The notes: generated by a model not told the origin, from the letters alone. 64,000 bases of DNA from Pontibacillus marinus BH030004 = DSM 16465 (GCF_000425225.1 NZ_KE384334.1:30117-94116), one strand, 5' to 3'. Counted from the stretch's first letter, positions 26,349 to 36,692 are shown. Numbers and translations: made by a program.

Positions 26349-26510
26349 ATGAGCGTTAAACTTGGATATTTGAGCGGTACGATGGATATTAGAGCGAGTC
26401 CAATGAAAATATGATCGGTAAATTAAACTAATGATCGTTTTGAAGTAAAAATGAGCGCATCTTAAATTTTATGATCGCTTCCCCACGTTTATGAGCATTC
26501 CACCTCAAAC
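26349..26510. repeat. 20-21 bp periodic array A (eight units, ATGAGCG/ATGATCG core)
   Basis: Eight units begin at 26349, 26370, 26390, 26411, 26431, 26451, 26471 and 26491. Each starts with ATGAGCG, TTGAGCG, TAGAGCG, ATGATCG or ATGAGCA, followed by about 13 unrelated bases. It lies between the converging zinc-ribbon gene and the bkdB terminator and does not encode a protein. See the findings for the two similar arrays. Confidence 0.8.
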
Positions 26511-26512
26511 AC

Positions 26513-26556
26513 AAAAAATCCCCCTAGTAGCCAAAAGCCACTATAGGGGGTTTTTC
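26513..26556. terminator. Terminator of the bkd operon
   Basis: CCCCCTA (26520-26526) and TAGGGGG (26544-26550) form a stem. Runs of A on one side and T on the other make it usable from both strands. It follows the bkdB stop codon on the minus strand. Confidence 0.85.
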
Positions 26557-26560
26557 ATTT

Positions 26561-27883
26561 TTAATACACCGACGTATTCTCTTTCGTCATATTCTCCAAA
26601 ATCTCTTTCACACGAGCTAGGAAATTACCACAAACAAGTCCATCTAGTACACGGTGGTCTAGGGACAAGCATAGGTTTACCATGTCACGTGCTGCGAACA
26701 TGCCGTTCATGAATACTGGACGTTTTACAATGGATTCAACCTGTAGGATTGCTGCTTGTGGGTGGTTGATGACGCCCATTGACTGCACGGAACCGAATGA
26801 ACCTGTGTTGTTCACGGTAAATGTGCCGCCTTCCATATCTGCGGATGTTAGCTTGCCATCGCGGGCCTTTTTCGCTAGGTCTGTAATGTCCTTCGCGATG
26901 CCTTTGATGCTCTTTTCGTCTGCGTCTTTGATGACTGGGACGAAAAGTTGGTTTCCGCTTGCAACAGCAATGTTTAAGTTGATCGCTTTGCGTTGGATAA
27001 TCTTATCGCCAGCCCATGTGCTGTTAAGCTCTGGGAATTCTTTAAGTGCTTGTGCTACGGCTTTTACGAAGAAAGCGAAGTACGTTAGGCTGAAGCCTTC
27101 TTTTTGTTTGAACTCGTCTTTTTTCGCATTGCGTAGTTCAGCAAGGTTGGTTACATCTACTTCAACTGTCATCCAAGCGTGAGGGATTTCAGTTTTGGAT
27201 TTAACCATGTTCTGTGCAATAGCTTTACGCACGCCTGTTACTGGGATTTCTACATCGCCTTCTTGCGCTGTAGGTTGTGGGCCAGATTGTGCAGGTTGTG
27301 CGCTTGCAGCTGCTGGTTGAGATGGTGCTGCAGGTTCTTCTTGTTTTGGAGCCTCTTGTTTCGCTGGTTCAGGCTGTTTGTCACCTGCTTTTGGAATGTC
27401 GCCAGATGCGATAATCTTTTCAAGGTCCTTACGTGTAATACGTCCGCCACGTCCAGATCCTTTTACTTTATTGAGATCAATGTCGTTCTCTTGAGCCATT
27501 CGTAATACAGCTGGTGAGTAACGTTTCTTCATTGGTTGATCTTCATCTGCTTGATCCTCAGCATCGCCCACAGCTTCTTTTTCCACTGGAGCTTCTGGCT
27601 TGTCCTCGCCTGTATCATCTGAGGAAGCTTCTTCGCCTCCTCCTTCTGTTTCGATATAGCACATAAGCTCGCCGACTTCGATTGTGTCGCCTTCGCTTGC
27701 TACAAGTTCAGTAATTTTACCTGTGAAAGAGGATGGAACCTCTGCGTTTACTTTATCTGTCATAACCTCAGCGATTGGGTCATATTTGTTCACCGTGTCA
27801 CCTGGTTCAACTAGCCATGAGCTAATTGTACCTTCCGTTACACTCTCACCGAGCTGAGGCATATTGATTTTTTCTTTAGCCAA
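26561..27883 (-). CDS. bkdB: Branched-chain 2-oxoacid dehydrogenase E2 (dihydrolipoyl acyltransferase)
   Basis: 440 residues. The lipoyl domain (1-75) carries K44 in VMTDKVNAE. An acidic then Ala/Pro/Gln-rich linker is interrupted by the peripheral subunit-binding domain (RYSPAVLRMAQENDIDL, ~118-155). The catalytic acyltransferase domain (~210-440) has the active-site histidine in LSLDHRVLDGLV. It transfers branched acyl groups to CoA in the keto-acid dehydrogenase complex. It is the last gene of the ptb-bcd-buk-lpdV-bkdAA-bkdAB-bkdB operon. Confidence 0.95.
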   Translation of the reverse strand: MAKEKINMPQLGESVTEGTISSWLVEPGDTVNKYDPIAEVMTDKVNAEVPSSFTGKITELVASEGDTIEVGELMCYIETEGGGEEASSDDTGEDKPEAPVEKEAVGDAEDQADEDQPMKKRYSPAVLRMAQENDIDLNKVKGSGRGGRITRKDLEKIIASGDIPKAGDKQPEPAKQEAPKQEEPAAPSQPAAASAQPAQSGPQPTAQEGDVEIPVTGVRKAIAQNMVKSKTEIPHAWMTVEVDVTNLAELRNAKKDEFKQKEGFSLTYFAFFVKAVAQALKEFPELNSTWAGDKIIQRKAINLNIAVASGNQLFVPVIKDADEKSIKGIAKDITDLAKKARDGKLTSADMEGGTFTVNNTGSFGSVQSMGVINHPQAAILQVESIVKRPVFMNGMFAARDMVNLCLSLDHRVLDGLVCGNFLARVKEILENMTKENTSVY

Positions 27884-27895
27884 TGCAAACCCTCC

Positions 27896-28879
27896 TTAAA
27901 ATTCAGCTAGATCACGCATTGCTTGTTCAACTTTATCCGGATTCATCATGAAGTATTTCTCCATTGTTGGAGCATATGGCATGGATGGTACATCTGGTCC
28001 AGCCAAGCGTTGAACAGGTGCATCAAGATCGAATAGGCAGTTTTCTGCGATAATCGCAGATACCTGGCCGATGATGCTTCCTTCTTTGTTGTCTTCTGTT
28101 ACAAGAAGTACTTTACCTGTTTTCTTCGCTGCTTCAATGATTGCTTCCTGATCAAGTGGATACACTGTGCGTAGGTCTAAGATGTGTGCGTCAATGCCTT
28201 CTTCAGCTAGCTTTTCAGCAGCTTGAAGCGCAAAGTTTACACATAGGCCGTAAGTGATAACGGTTACGTCAGATCCTTCACGTTTCACATCAGCTTTCCC
28301 GATTGGAAGTGTGTAATCGTCCTCAGGTACTTCGCCTTTGATTAGACGATAAGCACGTTTATGCTCAAAGAATAGGACAGGATCATCATCACGAATCGCT
28401 GCTTTTAATAGTCCTTTTACATCGTAAGGCGTTGAAGGCATTACGATTTTAAGACCTGGTTGGTTCGCAAATACAGACTCTACAGATTGAGAGTGGTATA
28501 GTGCGCCGTGTACGCCGCCACCGTATGGAGCACGGATTGTCATCGGTGCGCTCCAATCATTGTTTGAGCGGTAACGCATTTTAGCCGCTTCAGAAATAAT
28601 TTGGTTTACAGCAGGCATGATAAAGTCAGCGAACTGCATCTCAGCTACTGGGCGCTTTCCGTACATCGCTGCACCAATTCCAACACCAGCAATTGCAGAT
28701 TCAGCAAGTGGTGTGTCGATTACGCGCTCTTCACCGAATTCGTCATAAAGACCATCAGTAGCACGGAATACGCCTCCGCGCTTTCCGACGTCTTCTCCTA
28801 ATACAAATACATTTTCATCACGTTGCATTTCTTCTTGTAACGCTTTCGTTACAGCTTGTATATAAGACATTACAGGCAT
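27896..28879 (-). CDS. bkdAB: Branched-chain 2-oxoacid dehydrogenase E1 beta subunit
   Basis: 327 residues of the transketolase-like pyrimidine-binding and C-terminal fold. GEDVGKRGGVFRATDGL, IGAAMYGKRPVAEMQFADF and GPDVPSMPYAP are standard for E1 beta. It pairs with bkdAA to decarboxylate the keto-acids of Leu, Ile and Val, making primers for branched-chain fatty acids. A strong AAGGAGGGG precedes the ATG; 12 bases separate it from bkdB. Confidence 0.95.
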   Translation of the reverse strand: MPVMSYIQAVTKALQEEMQRDENVFVLGEDVGKRGGVFRATDGLYDEFGEERVIDTPLAESAIAGVGIGAAMYGKRPVAEMQFADFIMPAVNQIISEAAKMRYRSNNDWSAPMTIRAPYGGGVHGALYHSQSVESVFANQPGLKIVMPSTPYDVKGLLKAAIRDDDPVLFFEHKRAYRLIKGEVPEDDYTLPIGKADVKREGSDVTVITYGLCVNFALQAAEKLAEEGIDAHILDLRTVYPLDQEAIIEAAKKTGKVLLVTEDNKEGSIIGQVSAIIAENCLFDLDAPVQRLAGPDVPSMPYAPTMEKYFMMNPDKVEQAMRDLAEF

Positions 28880-28894
28880 AGTCGTTTCCCCTCC

Positions 28895-29893
28895 TTACTC
28901 ATTCTCAGCATAAACGTACTTCAATGCACTTTCTGGCTCAGCGTATGGTGCATTTTCAGCGTAGTCTGTCGCATCATTAATGATTTTTGTAAGTTCTTCT
29001 TCCATCTCTTTTTCTTTATCTTCTGTTAGCACGCCAGCATCTTGAAGATACTTTTTGAATGTAATTAGAGAATCTTTTTTCTTCGCCTCTTCTACTTCTT
29101 CACGCTCACGGTACGTACGGTCATCGTCGTCACTGGAGTGTGGTGTTAGACGGTAAGAAACCGTTTCAATTAATGTTGGGCCTTCACCGTTACGAGCACG
29201 GTCAGCTGCAGCTTTTACCGCTTCGTAAACAGCTAATGGATCGTTTCCGTCAACTGTGAAGCCTGGCATACCATACCCTACAGCACGGTCTGATACATTT
29301 TTAGATGCAATCTGCTTTTCCTGTGGTACAGAGATTGCGTATTTGTTGTTTTCTACCATTGTGATAACCGGTAGCTTGTGAACTCCTGCAAAGTTAAGGC
29401 CTTCATGGAAATCTCCTTGGTTAGAAGACCCTTCACCTAGTGTTACAAGAGATACGATATCTTTTTTCTCCATCTTAGAAGCAAGTGCTACACCTACTGC
29501 GTGTGGAACCTGCGTTGTTACAGGAGAGGATCCGGAAAGAATGCGGTTTTTCTTTTGCCCGAAGTGACCTGGCATCTGACGTCCGCCAGAGTTCGGGTCT
29601 TCTGCCTTTGCAAAACCAGAAAGCATAAGATCTTGAGCTGTCATACCGAATGCCAGGACAACGCCCATGTCACGGTAGTATGGTGCTACATAGTCTTTCT
29701 CACGATCTAGAGCAAAAGATGCTCCAACCTGTGCTGCTTCTTGTCCCTGACAGGAGATTACGAATGGAATTTTACCTGAACGGTTTAATAACCACATACG
29801 CTCGTCGATTTTACGAGCCATAAGCATTGTGCGATACATGTCTAATACTTGTTCATCTGAAAGACCTAATGATTGATGGCGATTTTCAGCCAT
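28895..29893 (-). CDS. bkdAA: Branched-chain 2-oxoacid dehydrogenase E1 alpha subunit
   Basis: 332 residues. The thiamine diphosphate motif is seen as GEGSSNQGDFHEGLNFAGVH followed by VENNKYAIS, and the phosphorylation-loop region as YRLTPHSSDDDDRTYR. QGQEAAQVGASFAL and PGHFGQKKN match Bacillus BkdAA. It is the alpha partner of the following bkdAB gene, and its AAGGAGGGAG site is strong. Confidence 0.95.
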   Translation of the reverse strand: MAENRHQSLGLSDEQVLDMYRTMLMARKIDERMWLLNRSGKIPFVISCQGQEAAQVGASFALDREKDYVAPYYRDMGVVLAFGMTAQDLMLSGFAKAEDPNSGGRQMPGHFGQKKNRILSGSSPVTTQVPHAVGVALASKMEKKDIVSLVTLGEGSSNQGDFHEGLNFAGVHKLPVITMVENNKYAISVPQEKQIASKNVSDRAVGYGMPGFTVDGNDPLAVYEAVKAAADRARNGEGPTLIETVSYRLTPHSSDDDDRTYREREEVEEAKKKDSLITFKKYLQDAGVLTEDKEKEMEEELTKIINDATDYAENAPYAEPESALKYVYAENE

Positions 29894-29909
29894 AATAGCT
29901 CCCTCCTTA

Positions 29910-31331
29910 TTATCCGTGAATTTGTTTTCCGTCTACAGCAAGTGCTGCTTCGCCCATTACCTCTGAAAGGGTTGGGTGTGGGTGAATGCTGTGAGCTACT
30001 TCCCAAGGGGTAGCGTCTAGCACTTTGGCTAGGCCAGCTTCTGAAATCATATCGGTTACATGAGGTCCGACCATGTGGACACCAAGTAAGTCATCGTTTT
30101 CTTTGTTTGCTACGATTTTGACAAAACCGTCTGTTTCGCCCTGGACAAGTGCTTTCCCGATGGCTTTGAATGAGAATTTACCTGTCTTCACTTCATAGCC
30201 TTGTTCTTTCGCTTGTTCTTCAGTTAAGCCAACGCTTGATACTTCTGGATTTGAGTAGATACAAGATGGTACTTGCTCCATATCCATTGGCATCGGGTTC
30301 TCCCCGGCCATGTGCTCAACAGCGATAATGCCTTCATGAGATGCAACGTGTGCAAGCTGCATGCCACCGATGACATCACCAATTGCATAAATGTGAGATT
30401 CTTTTGTTTGGTAGTATTGATTTGTTTTGATTGCGCCGTTTTCTGTTTCGATATCGGTATTTTCTAAGCCGATGTTCTTTACGTTTGGTGAACGGCCGAC
30501 AGATACTAGCATGCGATCTGCTGTGTACGTTTGGTTTTCCCCTTTACGCTCAGCTTGGATCTCGATGCCGTCTTCTTTCTTCAATGTTTCCGGCATGACT
30601 TTGGCACCTGTCACGATCTTAATGCCTTTCTTCTTCATCAAACGAGTCATTTCCTTGGAAACTTCCTTATCTTCAGTTGGAAGAATGCGATCTAGGTATT
30701 CAAGTACCGTTACTTCAACCCCAAAATCAGCTAGCATTGATGCCCATTCGATTCCGATTACGCCGCCACCAACGATCACGATGGAGTTTGGAAGTTCTTG
30801 CATGGATAACGCTTCGTCTGAAGTCATCACGTATTGCTCGTCTACATCAAGACCTGGTAATGTACGAGGACTTGAACCTGTCGCAACTAAAACGTTTTTC
30901 GGAATAAGCATTGGATTTTCTTCACCATTGTTTAATTCAACAGAGATCGTTCCAGCTGATGGTGAAAAGATACTTGGACCAAGAATGCGGCCAAAACCTT
31001 CATACACATCAATTTTGCCTTTTTTCATCAGACCTTGTACACCTTGGTGAAGCGTATCAATGATCGATTGCTTACGTTCCTGAACCTTGAAAAAGTTAAG
31101 CGTTGGTTCAGATGTTTCAATACCGAATGAGTCCGCTTCTTTTGTTTGTTTGAACACTTCTGCGCTTCGCAGTAATGCTTTTGATGGGATACATCCCTTA
31201 TGTAGGCAAGTTCCGCCTAATTTTCCACTCTCTACAATTGCTGTTTTAAGTCCTAGCTGGGAAGCACGAACGGCGGCTACATAGCCACCAGTTCCCCCAC
31301 CAAGGACGACTAAATCATACTCTTCAGCCAT
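29910..31331 (-). CDS. lpdV: Dihydrolipoyl dehydrogenase (E3) of the Bkd complex
   Basis: 473 residues from the ATG at 31331, preceded by GGGGAG; a frame extension to 31349 would overlap the end of buk. FAD-binding VVLGGGTGGYVAAVRASQLG, redox-active disulfide GGTCLHKGC, a second GxGxxG in VIVGGGVIGIEWA, and the C-terminal HPHPTLSE dimer-interface histidine are all present. It reoxidises the lipoyl arm of BkdB with NAD. Confidence 0.95.
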   Translation of the reverse strand: MAEEYDLVVLGGGTGGYVAAVRASQLGLKTAIVESGKLGGTCLHKGCIPSKALLRSAEVFKQTKEADSFGIETSEPTLNFFKVQERKQSIIDTLHQGVQGLMKKGKIDVYEGFGRILGPSIFSPSAGTISVELNNGEENPMLIPKNVLVATGSSPRTLPGLDVDEQYVMTSDEALSMQELPNSIVIVGGGVIGIEWASMLADFGVEVTVLEYLDRILPTEDKEVSKEMTRLMKKKGIKIVTGAKVMPETLKKEDGIEIQAERKGENQTYTADRMLVSVGRSPNVKNIGLENTDIETENGAIKTNQYYQTKESHIYAIGDVIGGMQLAHVASHEGIIAVEHMAGENPMPMDMEQVPSCIYSNPEVSSVGLTEEQAKEQGYEVKTGKFSFKAIGKALVQGETDGFVKIVANKENDDLLGVHMVGPHVTDMISEAGLAKVLDATPWEVAHSIHPHPTLSEVMGEAALAVDGKQIHG

Positions 31332-31345
31332 TGGTTTCTCCCCTT

Positions 31346-32434
31346 TCACCCAATTGGATTGGGATAGGTTTTCGCTTCTTCTTCTTCACGAAGTACGCGT
31401 AGTGCGCCTTCTGTTAGTGCTTGTAATTCGTTTTCACCAGGATAGATCAAGCAATCAGCAATCCAGTTCACACGCTCAGAGATTTTAGCTACGAATTCTT
31501 TTCCATATGCTAATCCTCCTGTTAATGCGATTGCATCAACTTTTCCGTGTAGAACGGCGCTCATTTGCGCTATTTCTTTAGCAATTTGATAAGCCATTGC
31601 ATCATACACACGCTCTGCTTCCTCATCTCCAGATTCAATTCGCTTTTCAACCTCTAATGCATCGTTTGTATCAAGGTACGCCATGAACCCGCCTTGTCCT
31701 ACGAGTTTTTTCATAATTTCCTCACGGTAGTATTCACCAGAGAAGCACAAGGATACTAGATCACCTGCTGGAACCGTTCCTGCACGCTCAGGTGAAAAGG
31801 GTCCGTCTCCGTGTAGTCCGTTGTTCACATCAACAACACGGCCTTGTTTGTGAGCTCCTACTGTAATACCGCCGCCCATATGTGTAACGATGATATTTAA
31901 GTCTTCGTAAGGACGTGCTAGATCCTTAGCAACTCTTCTTGCTACTGCTTTTTGGTTCAGGGCGTGGAAAATACTCTTGCGAGGAATTTCTGGAACACCT
32001 GAGTAGCGAGCGACATTGTCCAGTTCATCTACTACAACTGGGTCAACGATAAAGGATGGAATGTTTAACCCACTTGCAATTTCGCTTGCGATGATTCCAC
32101 CTAAGTTCGATGCGTGTTCTCCATTGTAGCCCATTTTTAAATCTTCAATCATGGCGTCATTTACTTCATATGTGCCGCCTTCGATGGGGCGAAGAAGACC
32201 TCCGCGCCCACACACGGCATCTAGCTTGGATATATTCATTCCTTCATGATCAAGAGCCTCTAAGATGGTATTTTTGCGAAATTCATACTGGTCAATGATC
32301 CGGTTGTATTGAGCTGTTTCTTCTACGGTATGGCGAATTGTTTCTTCAAAAATACATTGTTCATTAGAGAAAACACCAATTTTCGTAGATGTAGAGCCTG
32401 GGTTGATAACTAAAATTCGATAATGTTGTTGCAA
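31346..32434 (-). CDS. buk: Butyrate/branched-chain fatty acid kinase
   Basis: About 362 residues of the acetate/butyrate kinase (ASKHA) family: [16 protein letters not shown] for phosphate binding, [33 protein letters not shown] and [13 protein letters not shown]. The start is set at the TTG at 32434, eight bases behind GGAGG. The ATG at 32449 contains that GGAGG and has no ribosome binding site of its own. With Ptb it converts acyl-CoA to free acid and ATP. Confidence 0.93.
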   Translation of the reverse strand: MQQHYRILVINPGSTSTKIGVFSNEQCIFEETIRHTVEETAQYNRIIDQYEFRKNTILEALDHEGMNISKLDAVCGRGGLLRPIEGGTYEVNDAMIEDLKMGYNGEHASNLGGIIASEIASGLNIPSFIVDPVVVDELDNVARYSGVPEIPRKSIFHALNQKAVARRVAKDLARPYEDLNIIVTHMGGGITVGAHKQGRVVDVNNGLHGDGPFSPERAGTVPAGDLVSLCFSGEYYREEIMKKLVGQGGFMAYLDTNDALEVEKRIESGDEEAERVYDAMAYQIAKEIAQMSAVLHGKVDAIALTGGLAYGKEFVAKISERVNWIADCLIYPGENELQALTEGALRVLREEEEAKTYPNPIG

Positions 32435-32480
32435 GACCTTGACCTCCATATATATTTTCTCGTGATGTGTGCCTTGTTTT

Positions 32481-33575
32481 TTAGCGGCGACTTAAGATGT
32501 GATGGCCATTTTGTAAGAAAGTAGATTTTGTTTTGCGCATTTTCTCAATACGCTCTTCTGCCATACGGTCAGCAGCCTGATACGTTGGAATGTTGTCACG
32601 ACGTGAAATATCGAATACGGCCATTACGTTGTCGTAGATTTTTTCTACCTTTGCCATAGCACGTTCCTGGTTGTAGCCGTAAAGTTCGTCAGCTACGTTA
32701 ATAACGCCACCAGAGTTCACAACGTAGTCTGGCGCATACACAATGCCCATTTCGTGGATCTGATCACCGTGTCGGTTTTCTTTTAACTGGTTGTTTGCAG
32801 AACCAACAATCACTTTCGCTTTTAACTGAGGGATTGTTTCGTCGTTAATCGTAGCACCTAGTGCACATGGCGCGTAGATATCACAGTCAACAGAATAGAT
32901 TTCCTCTGTACCTACAGCTTCTGCGCCAAATTCCTCTACAGCACTCTGAACAGCTTCTTCATTAATATCGGTTACGATTAGCTTTGCGCCTTCGTCATGA
33001 AGGTATCTACACATTTTGTAAGCCACGTTTCCAACACCTTGAACCGCTACAACTTTACCTTCAAGAGAGTCAGATCCATATGCTTCTTTGGCTGCAGCTT
33101 TCATAGCGCGGTAAACACCATATGCTGTTACTGGAGACGGATCACCAGAAGATCCAAATGCAGGAGAAAGCCCTGTTACATAATCCGTTTCTTCATGAAC
33201 TAGATCCATGTCAGCTACGTTTATACCCACGTCTTCAGCAGTAATGTAGCGGCCGTTTAGTCCTTGGATATAACGTCCGAACGCGCGGAATAGTTCTTCG
33301 CTTTTGTCTTTTTTCGGATCACCCATGATTACGGTTTTACCGCCACCTAGGTTTAAGCCAGCAGCTGCGTTTTTATATGTCATTCCTTTTGCAAGACGTA
33401 AAGCATCTTCAATAGCATCTGCTTCTGAATCATAAGTCCACATACGTGTACCACCAAGCGCAGGTCCTAAAGTTGTATCATGAATCGCGATAATCGCTTT
33501 TAATCCAGATTCTTTATCCTGACAAATCACCAGTTGCTCATAATCGTATTTCTCCATATAGCTGAAAATTTCCAT
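32481..33575 (-). CDS. bcd: Leucine (branched-chain amino acid) dehydrogenase
   Basis: 364 residues of the Glu/Leu/Phe/Val dehydrogenase family. [20 protein letters not shown], the catalytic-lysine region [15 protein letters not shown], and the NAD-binding [21 protein letters not shown] are visible. It deaminates Leu, Ile and Val to their keto-acids, the substrates of the Bkd complex encoded downstream. The GAGGAGG site is strong. Confidence 0.95.
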   Translation of the reverse strand: MEIFSYMEKYDYEQLVICQDKESGLKAIIAIHDTTLGPALGGTRMWTYDSEADAIEDALRLAKGMTYKNAAAGLNLGGGKTVIMGDPKKDKSEELFRAFGRYIQGLNGRYITAEDVGINVADMDLVHEETDYVTGLSPAFGSSGDPSPVTAYGVYRAMKAAAKEAYGSDSLEGKVVAVQGVGNVAYKMCRYLHDEGAKLIVTDINEEAVQSAVEEFGAEAVGTEEIYSVDCDIYAPCALGATINDETIPQLKAKVIVGSANNQLKENRHGDQIHEMGIVYAPDYVVNSGGVINVADELYGYNQERAMAKVEKIYDNVMAVFDISRRDNIPTYQAADRMAEERIEKMRKTKSTFLQNGHHILSRR

Positions 33576-33596
33576 TGTAATTCCTCCTCAGAATGA

Positions 33597-34496
33597 TTAC
33601 TCAGACGTTAGTAATGCTAACGCTAATGAATATAGTTTACTCTCTGCTGTATCAGCACGAGATGTTAAAACGATTGGGGCTCTTGCTCCGCTAATCAGAC
33701 CCGCTACTTTTGCATCTGCAAAGTACATAAATGATTTATAAAGTGCATTGGCTACTTCAATTGCAGGTGCTAATAAAATGTCAGCCTGACCAGCTACTTC
33801 TGACTGGATCCCTTTTTGTTCAGCTGCTGCCTTGGACACCGCATTATCAAAAGCTAAAGGACCATCAACGATACACCCTTTGATCTGTCCTCTTTGTTGC
33901 ATTTGGGTCAGAGCTGCAGCATCAAGGGTAGCTTGCATAGAAGGGTTAATGACTTCTACAGCTGCCAGTGGTGCTACTTTAGGCTCGCTCATTCCAATAC
34001 CATGTGCAACTTGCACGGCATTTGAAATGATTTGTGATTTCTCTTGAAGTGTAGGCGCAATGTTCATTCCAGAATCGGTTAATAAAAGCAATTCATCCCG
34101 ATTCGGCATTTCAAACACCGCTACATGTGAAAGGACGTTACCTGTGCGAAGTCCATATTCTTTGTGTAGCACAGCTTTCATAATGCCCTTGGTGTCAATA
34201 TTGCCTTTCATCACAACATCTGCCTCACCCTTAGACACAAGCTTCACGGCTTCTAAAGCTGCGTCTTCTCCATGTCCCACATCCTTTATTTCAACATTTT
34301 GATCCTGGATGTTTAATGAAATGTCCTCTGCAATTCTTTCAATGTCAGATTGGACACCCACGAGAACAAATTGAGCAAGATCATGCTCAAGACCGTGCTG
34401 AACAGCTCGTAAAACTTCTTCGTCAGCTGCTTGCGCAACGGCAACCTTACGTTTATTCTCTCGGTTTACTTTTTCAAGTAAAGTAGATAATTTCAT
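33597..34496 (-). CDS. ptb: Phosphate butyryltransferase
   Basis: 299 residues from the ATG at 34496, which follows AAAGGTG; the longer frame to 34544 reads through the promoter. Phosphotransacetylase family features include DVVMKGNIDTKGIMKAVL, LLTDSGMNIAPTL and ILLAPAIEVANALYKSF. It exchanges CoA for phosphate on butyryl or branched acyl-CoA, feeding Buk. It is the first gene of the operon behind a sigma-54 promoter. Confidence 0.94.
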   Translation of the reverse strand: MKLSTLLEKVNRENKRKVAVAQAADEEVLRAVQHGLEHDLAQFVLVGVQSDIERIAEDISLNIQDQNVEIKDVGHGEDAALEAVKLVSKGEADVVMKGNIDTKGIMKAVLHKEYGLRTGNVLSHVAVFEMPNRDELLLLTDSGMNIAPTLQEKSQIISNAVQVAHGIGMSEPKVAPLAAVEVINPSMQATLDAAALTQMQQRGQIKGCIVDGPLAFDNAVSKAAAEQKGIQSEVAGQADILLAPAIEVANALYKSFMYFADAKVAGLISGARAPIVLTSRADTAESKLYSLALALLTSE

Positions 34497-34531
34497 ATTT
34501 GTCACCTTTCTTGCTGGTCTATTTCTCATAG

Positions 34532-34549
34532 ATGCAAAAACCATGCCAA
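34532..34549 (-). promoter_or_regulatory. Sigma-54 (-24/-12) promoter of the ptb-bkd operon
   Basis: The minus strand reads TTGGCATGGTTTTTGCAT, matching the consensus YTGGCACGNNNNTTGCW, with exactly ten bases between the GG of the -24 and the GC of the -12 element. It lies 36 bases upstream of the ptb start and downstream of bkdR, which encodes the cognate enhancer-binding protein. Confidence 0.92.
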
Positions 34550-34560
34550 CGCTTTATTAA

Positions 34561-34574
34561 TGTAAGCGCTTTAC
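34561..34574. promoter_or_regulatory. Possible cre site upstream of the ptb promoter
   Basis: TGTAAGCGCTTTAC has the palindromic AAGCGCTT core of catabolite-responsive elements and fits the consensus with one or two end mismatches. It lies about 12 bases upstream of the -24 element, so CcpA bound here might block enhancer contact. This is suggestive only. Confidence 0.45.
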
Positions 34575-34607
34575 TGGCGGTTTCGCAACTATGCAAGTTC
34601 TTTCTCT

Positions 34608-36692
34608 CTATGAAAATTCTTGCATGCTATTTTTATCAATTCCGTACTTATCCATTTTATAATAGAGGTTACGAATTGAGATCCCTAAGCTCTTTGCTGT
34701 TTGGGTTTTATTAAACTGATTCGCCCGAAATGCTTCCATAAGAACTTTCTTCTCATAAGCATCTAACGAATCTTGAAGGGTTCGCCCATTCCAACCTTCC
34801 ACAATTGGCTCCTCATCCGTATCTTCACTCGATTTAGGATGCTGCCACAATTCAGGAATATGGGTAAGTTGAATCTCTTCTTCGTTTAAGTGCATGTAAA
34901 TCATCGCCCGACCTATGATGTTTTCAAGCTCACGGACATTTCCCGGCCAGTTATACCCTTCTAGATAACGAAGAGCTTCATCGTTTACTCGAGTGACATT
35001 GCGCCCATAATCCTGATTAAGCTTTTGAACTAAGTGATTGACGAGCAACTCGATATCCCCCACTCTTTCACGCAACGGAGGAATAAAAATGGGTAATCGG
35101 TTCAAACGATAATAGAGATCCTCTCGGAAGTTCCGATTCATAATCGCTTTTTCCATGTTCACGTTCGTTGCTACAATAACACGCACGTCAATGGAAGTTG
35201 GTTTCGTTCCACCCACACGAACGATCTCGTTTTCTTGTAAAACCCTCAAAAGTTTTGCCTGCATGTGTTGTGAAAGTTCGCCGATCTCATCAAGGAAAAT
35301 ACTCCCGTGATTGGCTTCTTCAAACAACCCACGTTTACCGCCTCGCTTCGCACCTGAGAAAGCTCCTTCCTCATAACCAAAAAGTTCGCTTTCTAAAATA
35401 GATTCTGCAATGGCTGCGCAATTAACTCGAATGAATTTATTATGGCGACGTTCGCTTTCATTATGAATGGCATGGGCAAAAAGCTCTTTCCCCGTACCAG
35501 ACTCACCACGCAAAAGAACAGTCGCTGGTGTTTTAGCCCCGACTTTTGCTTGTTCTAGGGCAAGCTTCATCTCAGAGGACTCTCCAACAATGTCATCAAA
35601 TGTGTACTTGGCTTCAAGATTCCGAATGATCTGCCTAGCTTTCTTTAACTCACTCGTTAAGGACTGAATTTCGGAAACGTCATGGAGAACCCCGACACTT
35701 CCTTTCAACTTCCCATCCACAATGACCGGTGCAACATTTACAATAACTTCTTTTTTAGAAGGCCCGACACTCATGCGGACACCTCGAACTGCACGTCTCG
35801 TTTGAAGGACGCGCATGTGCATACTTTCACCTTCTGAAATGTCTGCTGTTGCAGGTTTCCCAACGATATCTTTTTCTGTGAGACCTGTTATTTTCGTATA
35901 GGCTGGGTTGATCATAATTCCCATACCATGTTCATCTACAACGGATATCGCTTCTTCTGAGGAATTAATAATAGCTTCAAGCATGGTTTTGACTTCTTTT
36001 AAGTCTGTCAGCTCTTCTGCTAAATCAACGACTTCCGTAATATCCTTAAATACCGAAAATGCTCCCATTAATTCTTCATTCGGGCCAATTAACGGAATTC
36101 TTGTTGTGACAAGCTTTCGTCCATTTTCCAATTCAAGCTTTTGGTTCACTTCTTTCCGACGAACCCTTAAAACATGTGGAAGCCTGGACGTTGAAATTAT
36201 TTCAGTAACCGGTTTTTCGAGAACATTTTGACGCTTCATCCCAAGAATTCGCTCGGCTCCTCGATTAATAAACGTAACTTCTTCACGATCATTGATGACA
36301 ATCATGCCATCATGAATCGAGTTCAGGATAAGTTCTTGGTTGTTAGATTGCCGCTGCAATTCTGAGAGAAGGTTGTTCTTCTCTTCAAGTAACTCAGACG
36401 TTATGTAGGCGACTGATCCTGGTATGACGACAGTTTTCTTGGGACGAGCCTGCAAAAGCTCTTCAAAAACATCTTCATCACCTGTCGCTTCAATGACGAT
36501 GTCTATATTTTCATGAATCCAAACCTTCCAATCTTGGCCGGTTTCAATTCCTTTTTCCTTTGCATGCCTGATTCCAGGTGCTTCTTCATTTATATCAATC
36601 ACAGCCACAATCTCCATTGTAGCCGTTTGACTTAATAACGTTAGTAATGCTGTTCCGCCTTTTCCTCCACCAACGACGAGCACACGTTTCAT
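34608..36692 (-). CDS. bkdR: Sigma-54-dependent activator of the bkd operon
   Basis: About 694 residues from the ATG at 36692. The N-terminal Rossmann-like domain ([17 protein letters not shown], ~1-110) is followed by two PAS domains (~125-230 and ~245-350). The AAA+ sigma-54 activation domain has Walker A GESGTGKE, the loop GAFSGA (443-448) in place of the usual GAFTGA, and Walker [12 protein letters not shown] Fis-type HTH ends the protein ([20 protein letters not shown]). It should activate the sigma-54 promoter immediately downstream in response to branched-chain amino acids or keto-acids. Length matches B. subtilis BkdR (about 692). Confidence 0.93.
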   Translation of the reverse strand: MKRVLVVGGGKGGTALLTLLSQTATMEIVAVIDINEEAPGIRHAKEKGIETGQDWKVWIHENIDIVIEATGDEDVFEELLQARPKKTVVIPGSVAYITSELLEEKNNLLSELQRQSNNQELILNSIHDGMIVINDREEVTFINRGAERILGMKRQNVLEKPVTEIISTSRLPHVLRVRRKEVNQKLELENGRKLVTTRIPLIGPNEELMGAFSVFKDITEVVDLAEELTDLKEVKTMLEAIINSSEEAISVVDEHGMGIMINPAYTKITGLTEKDIVGKPATADISEGESMHMRVLQTRRAVRGVRMSVGPSKKEVIVNVAPVIVDGKLKGSVGVLHDVSEIQSLTSELKKARQIIRNLEAKYTFDDIVGESSEMKLALEQAKVGAKTPATVLLRGESGTGKELFAHAIHNESERRHNKFIRVNCAAIAESILESELFGYEEGAFSGAKRGGKRGLFEEANHGSIFLDEIGELSQHMQAKLLRVLQENEIVRVGGTKPTSIDVRVIVATNVNMEKAIMNRNFREDLYYRLNRLPIFIPPLRERVGDIELLVNHLVQKLNQDYGRNVTRVNDEALRYLEGYNWPGNVRELENIIGRAMIYMHLNEEEIQLTHIPELWQHPKSSEDTDEEPIVEGWNGRTLQDSLDAYEKKVLMEAFRANQFNKTQTAKSLGISIRNLYYKMDKYGIDKNSMQEFS

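Noticed and set aside
26349..26510. Array A as a CRISPR
   Set aside because: Cores are only about seven bases, total period is 20-21 bases, cores vary, and no cas genes are near; CRISPR repeats are longer and nearly identical.
26682..27182. 166-codon plus-strand frame antisense to bkdB
   Set aside because: Overlaps a clear E2 gene on the other strand and has no start signal.
30427..31050. 207-codon plus-strand frame antisense to lpdV
   Set aside because: A shadow of the GC-patterned lpdV frame; no ribosome binding site and Ser/Thr-rich antisense composition.
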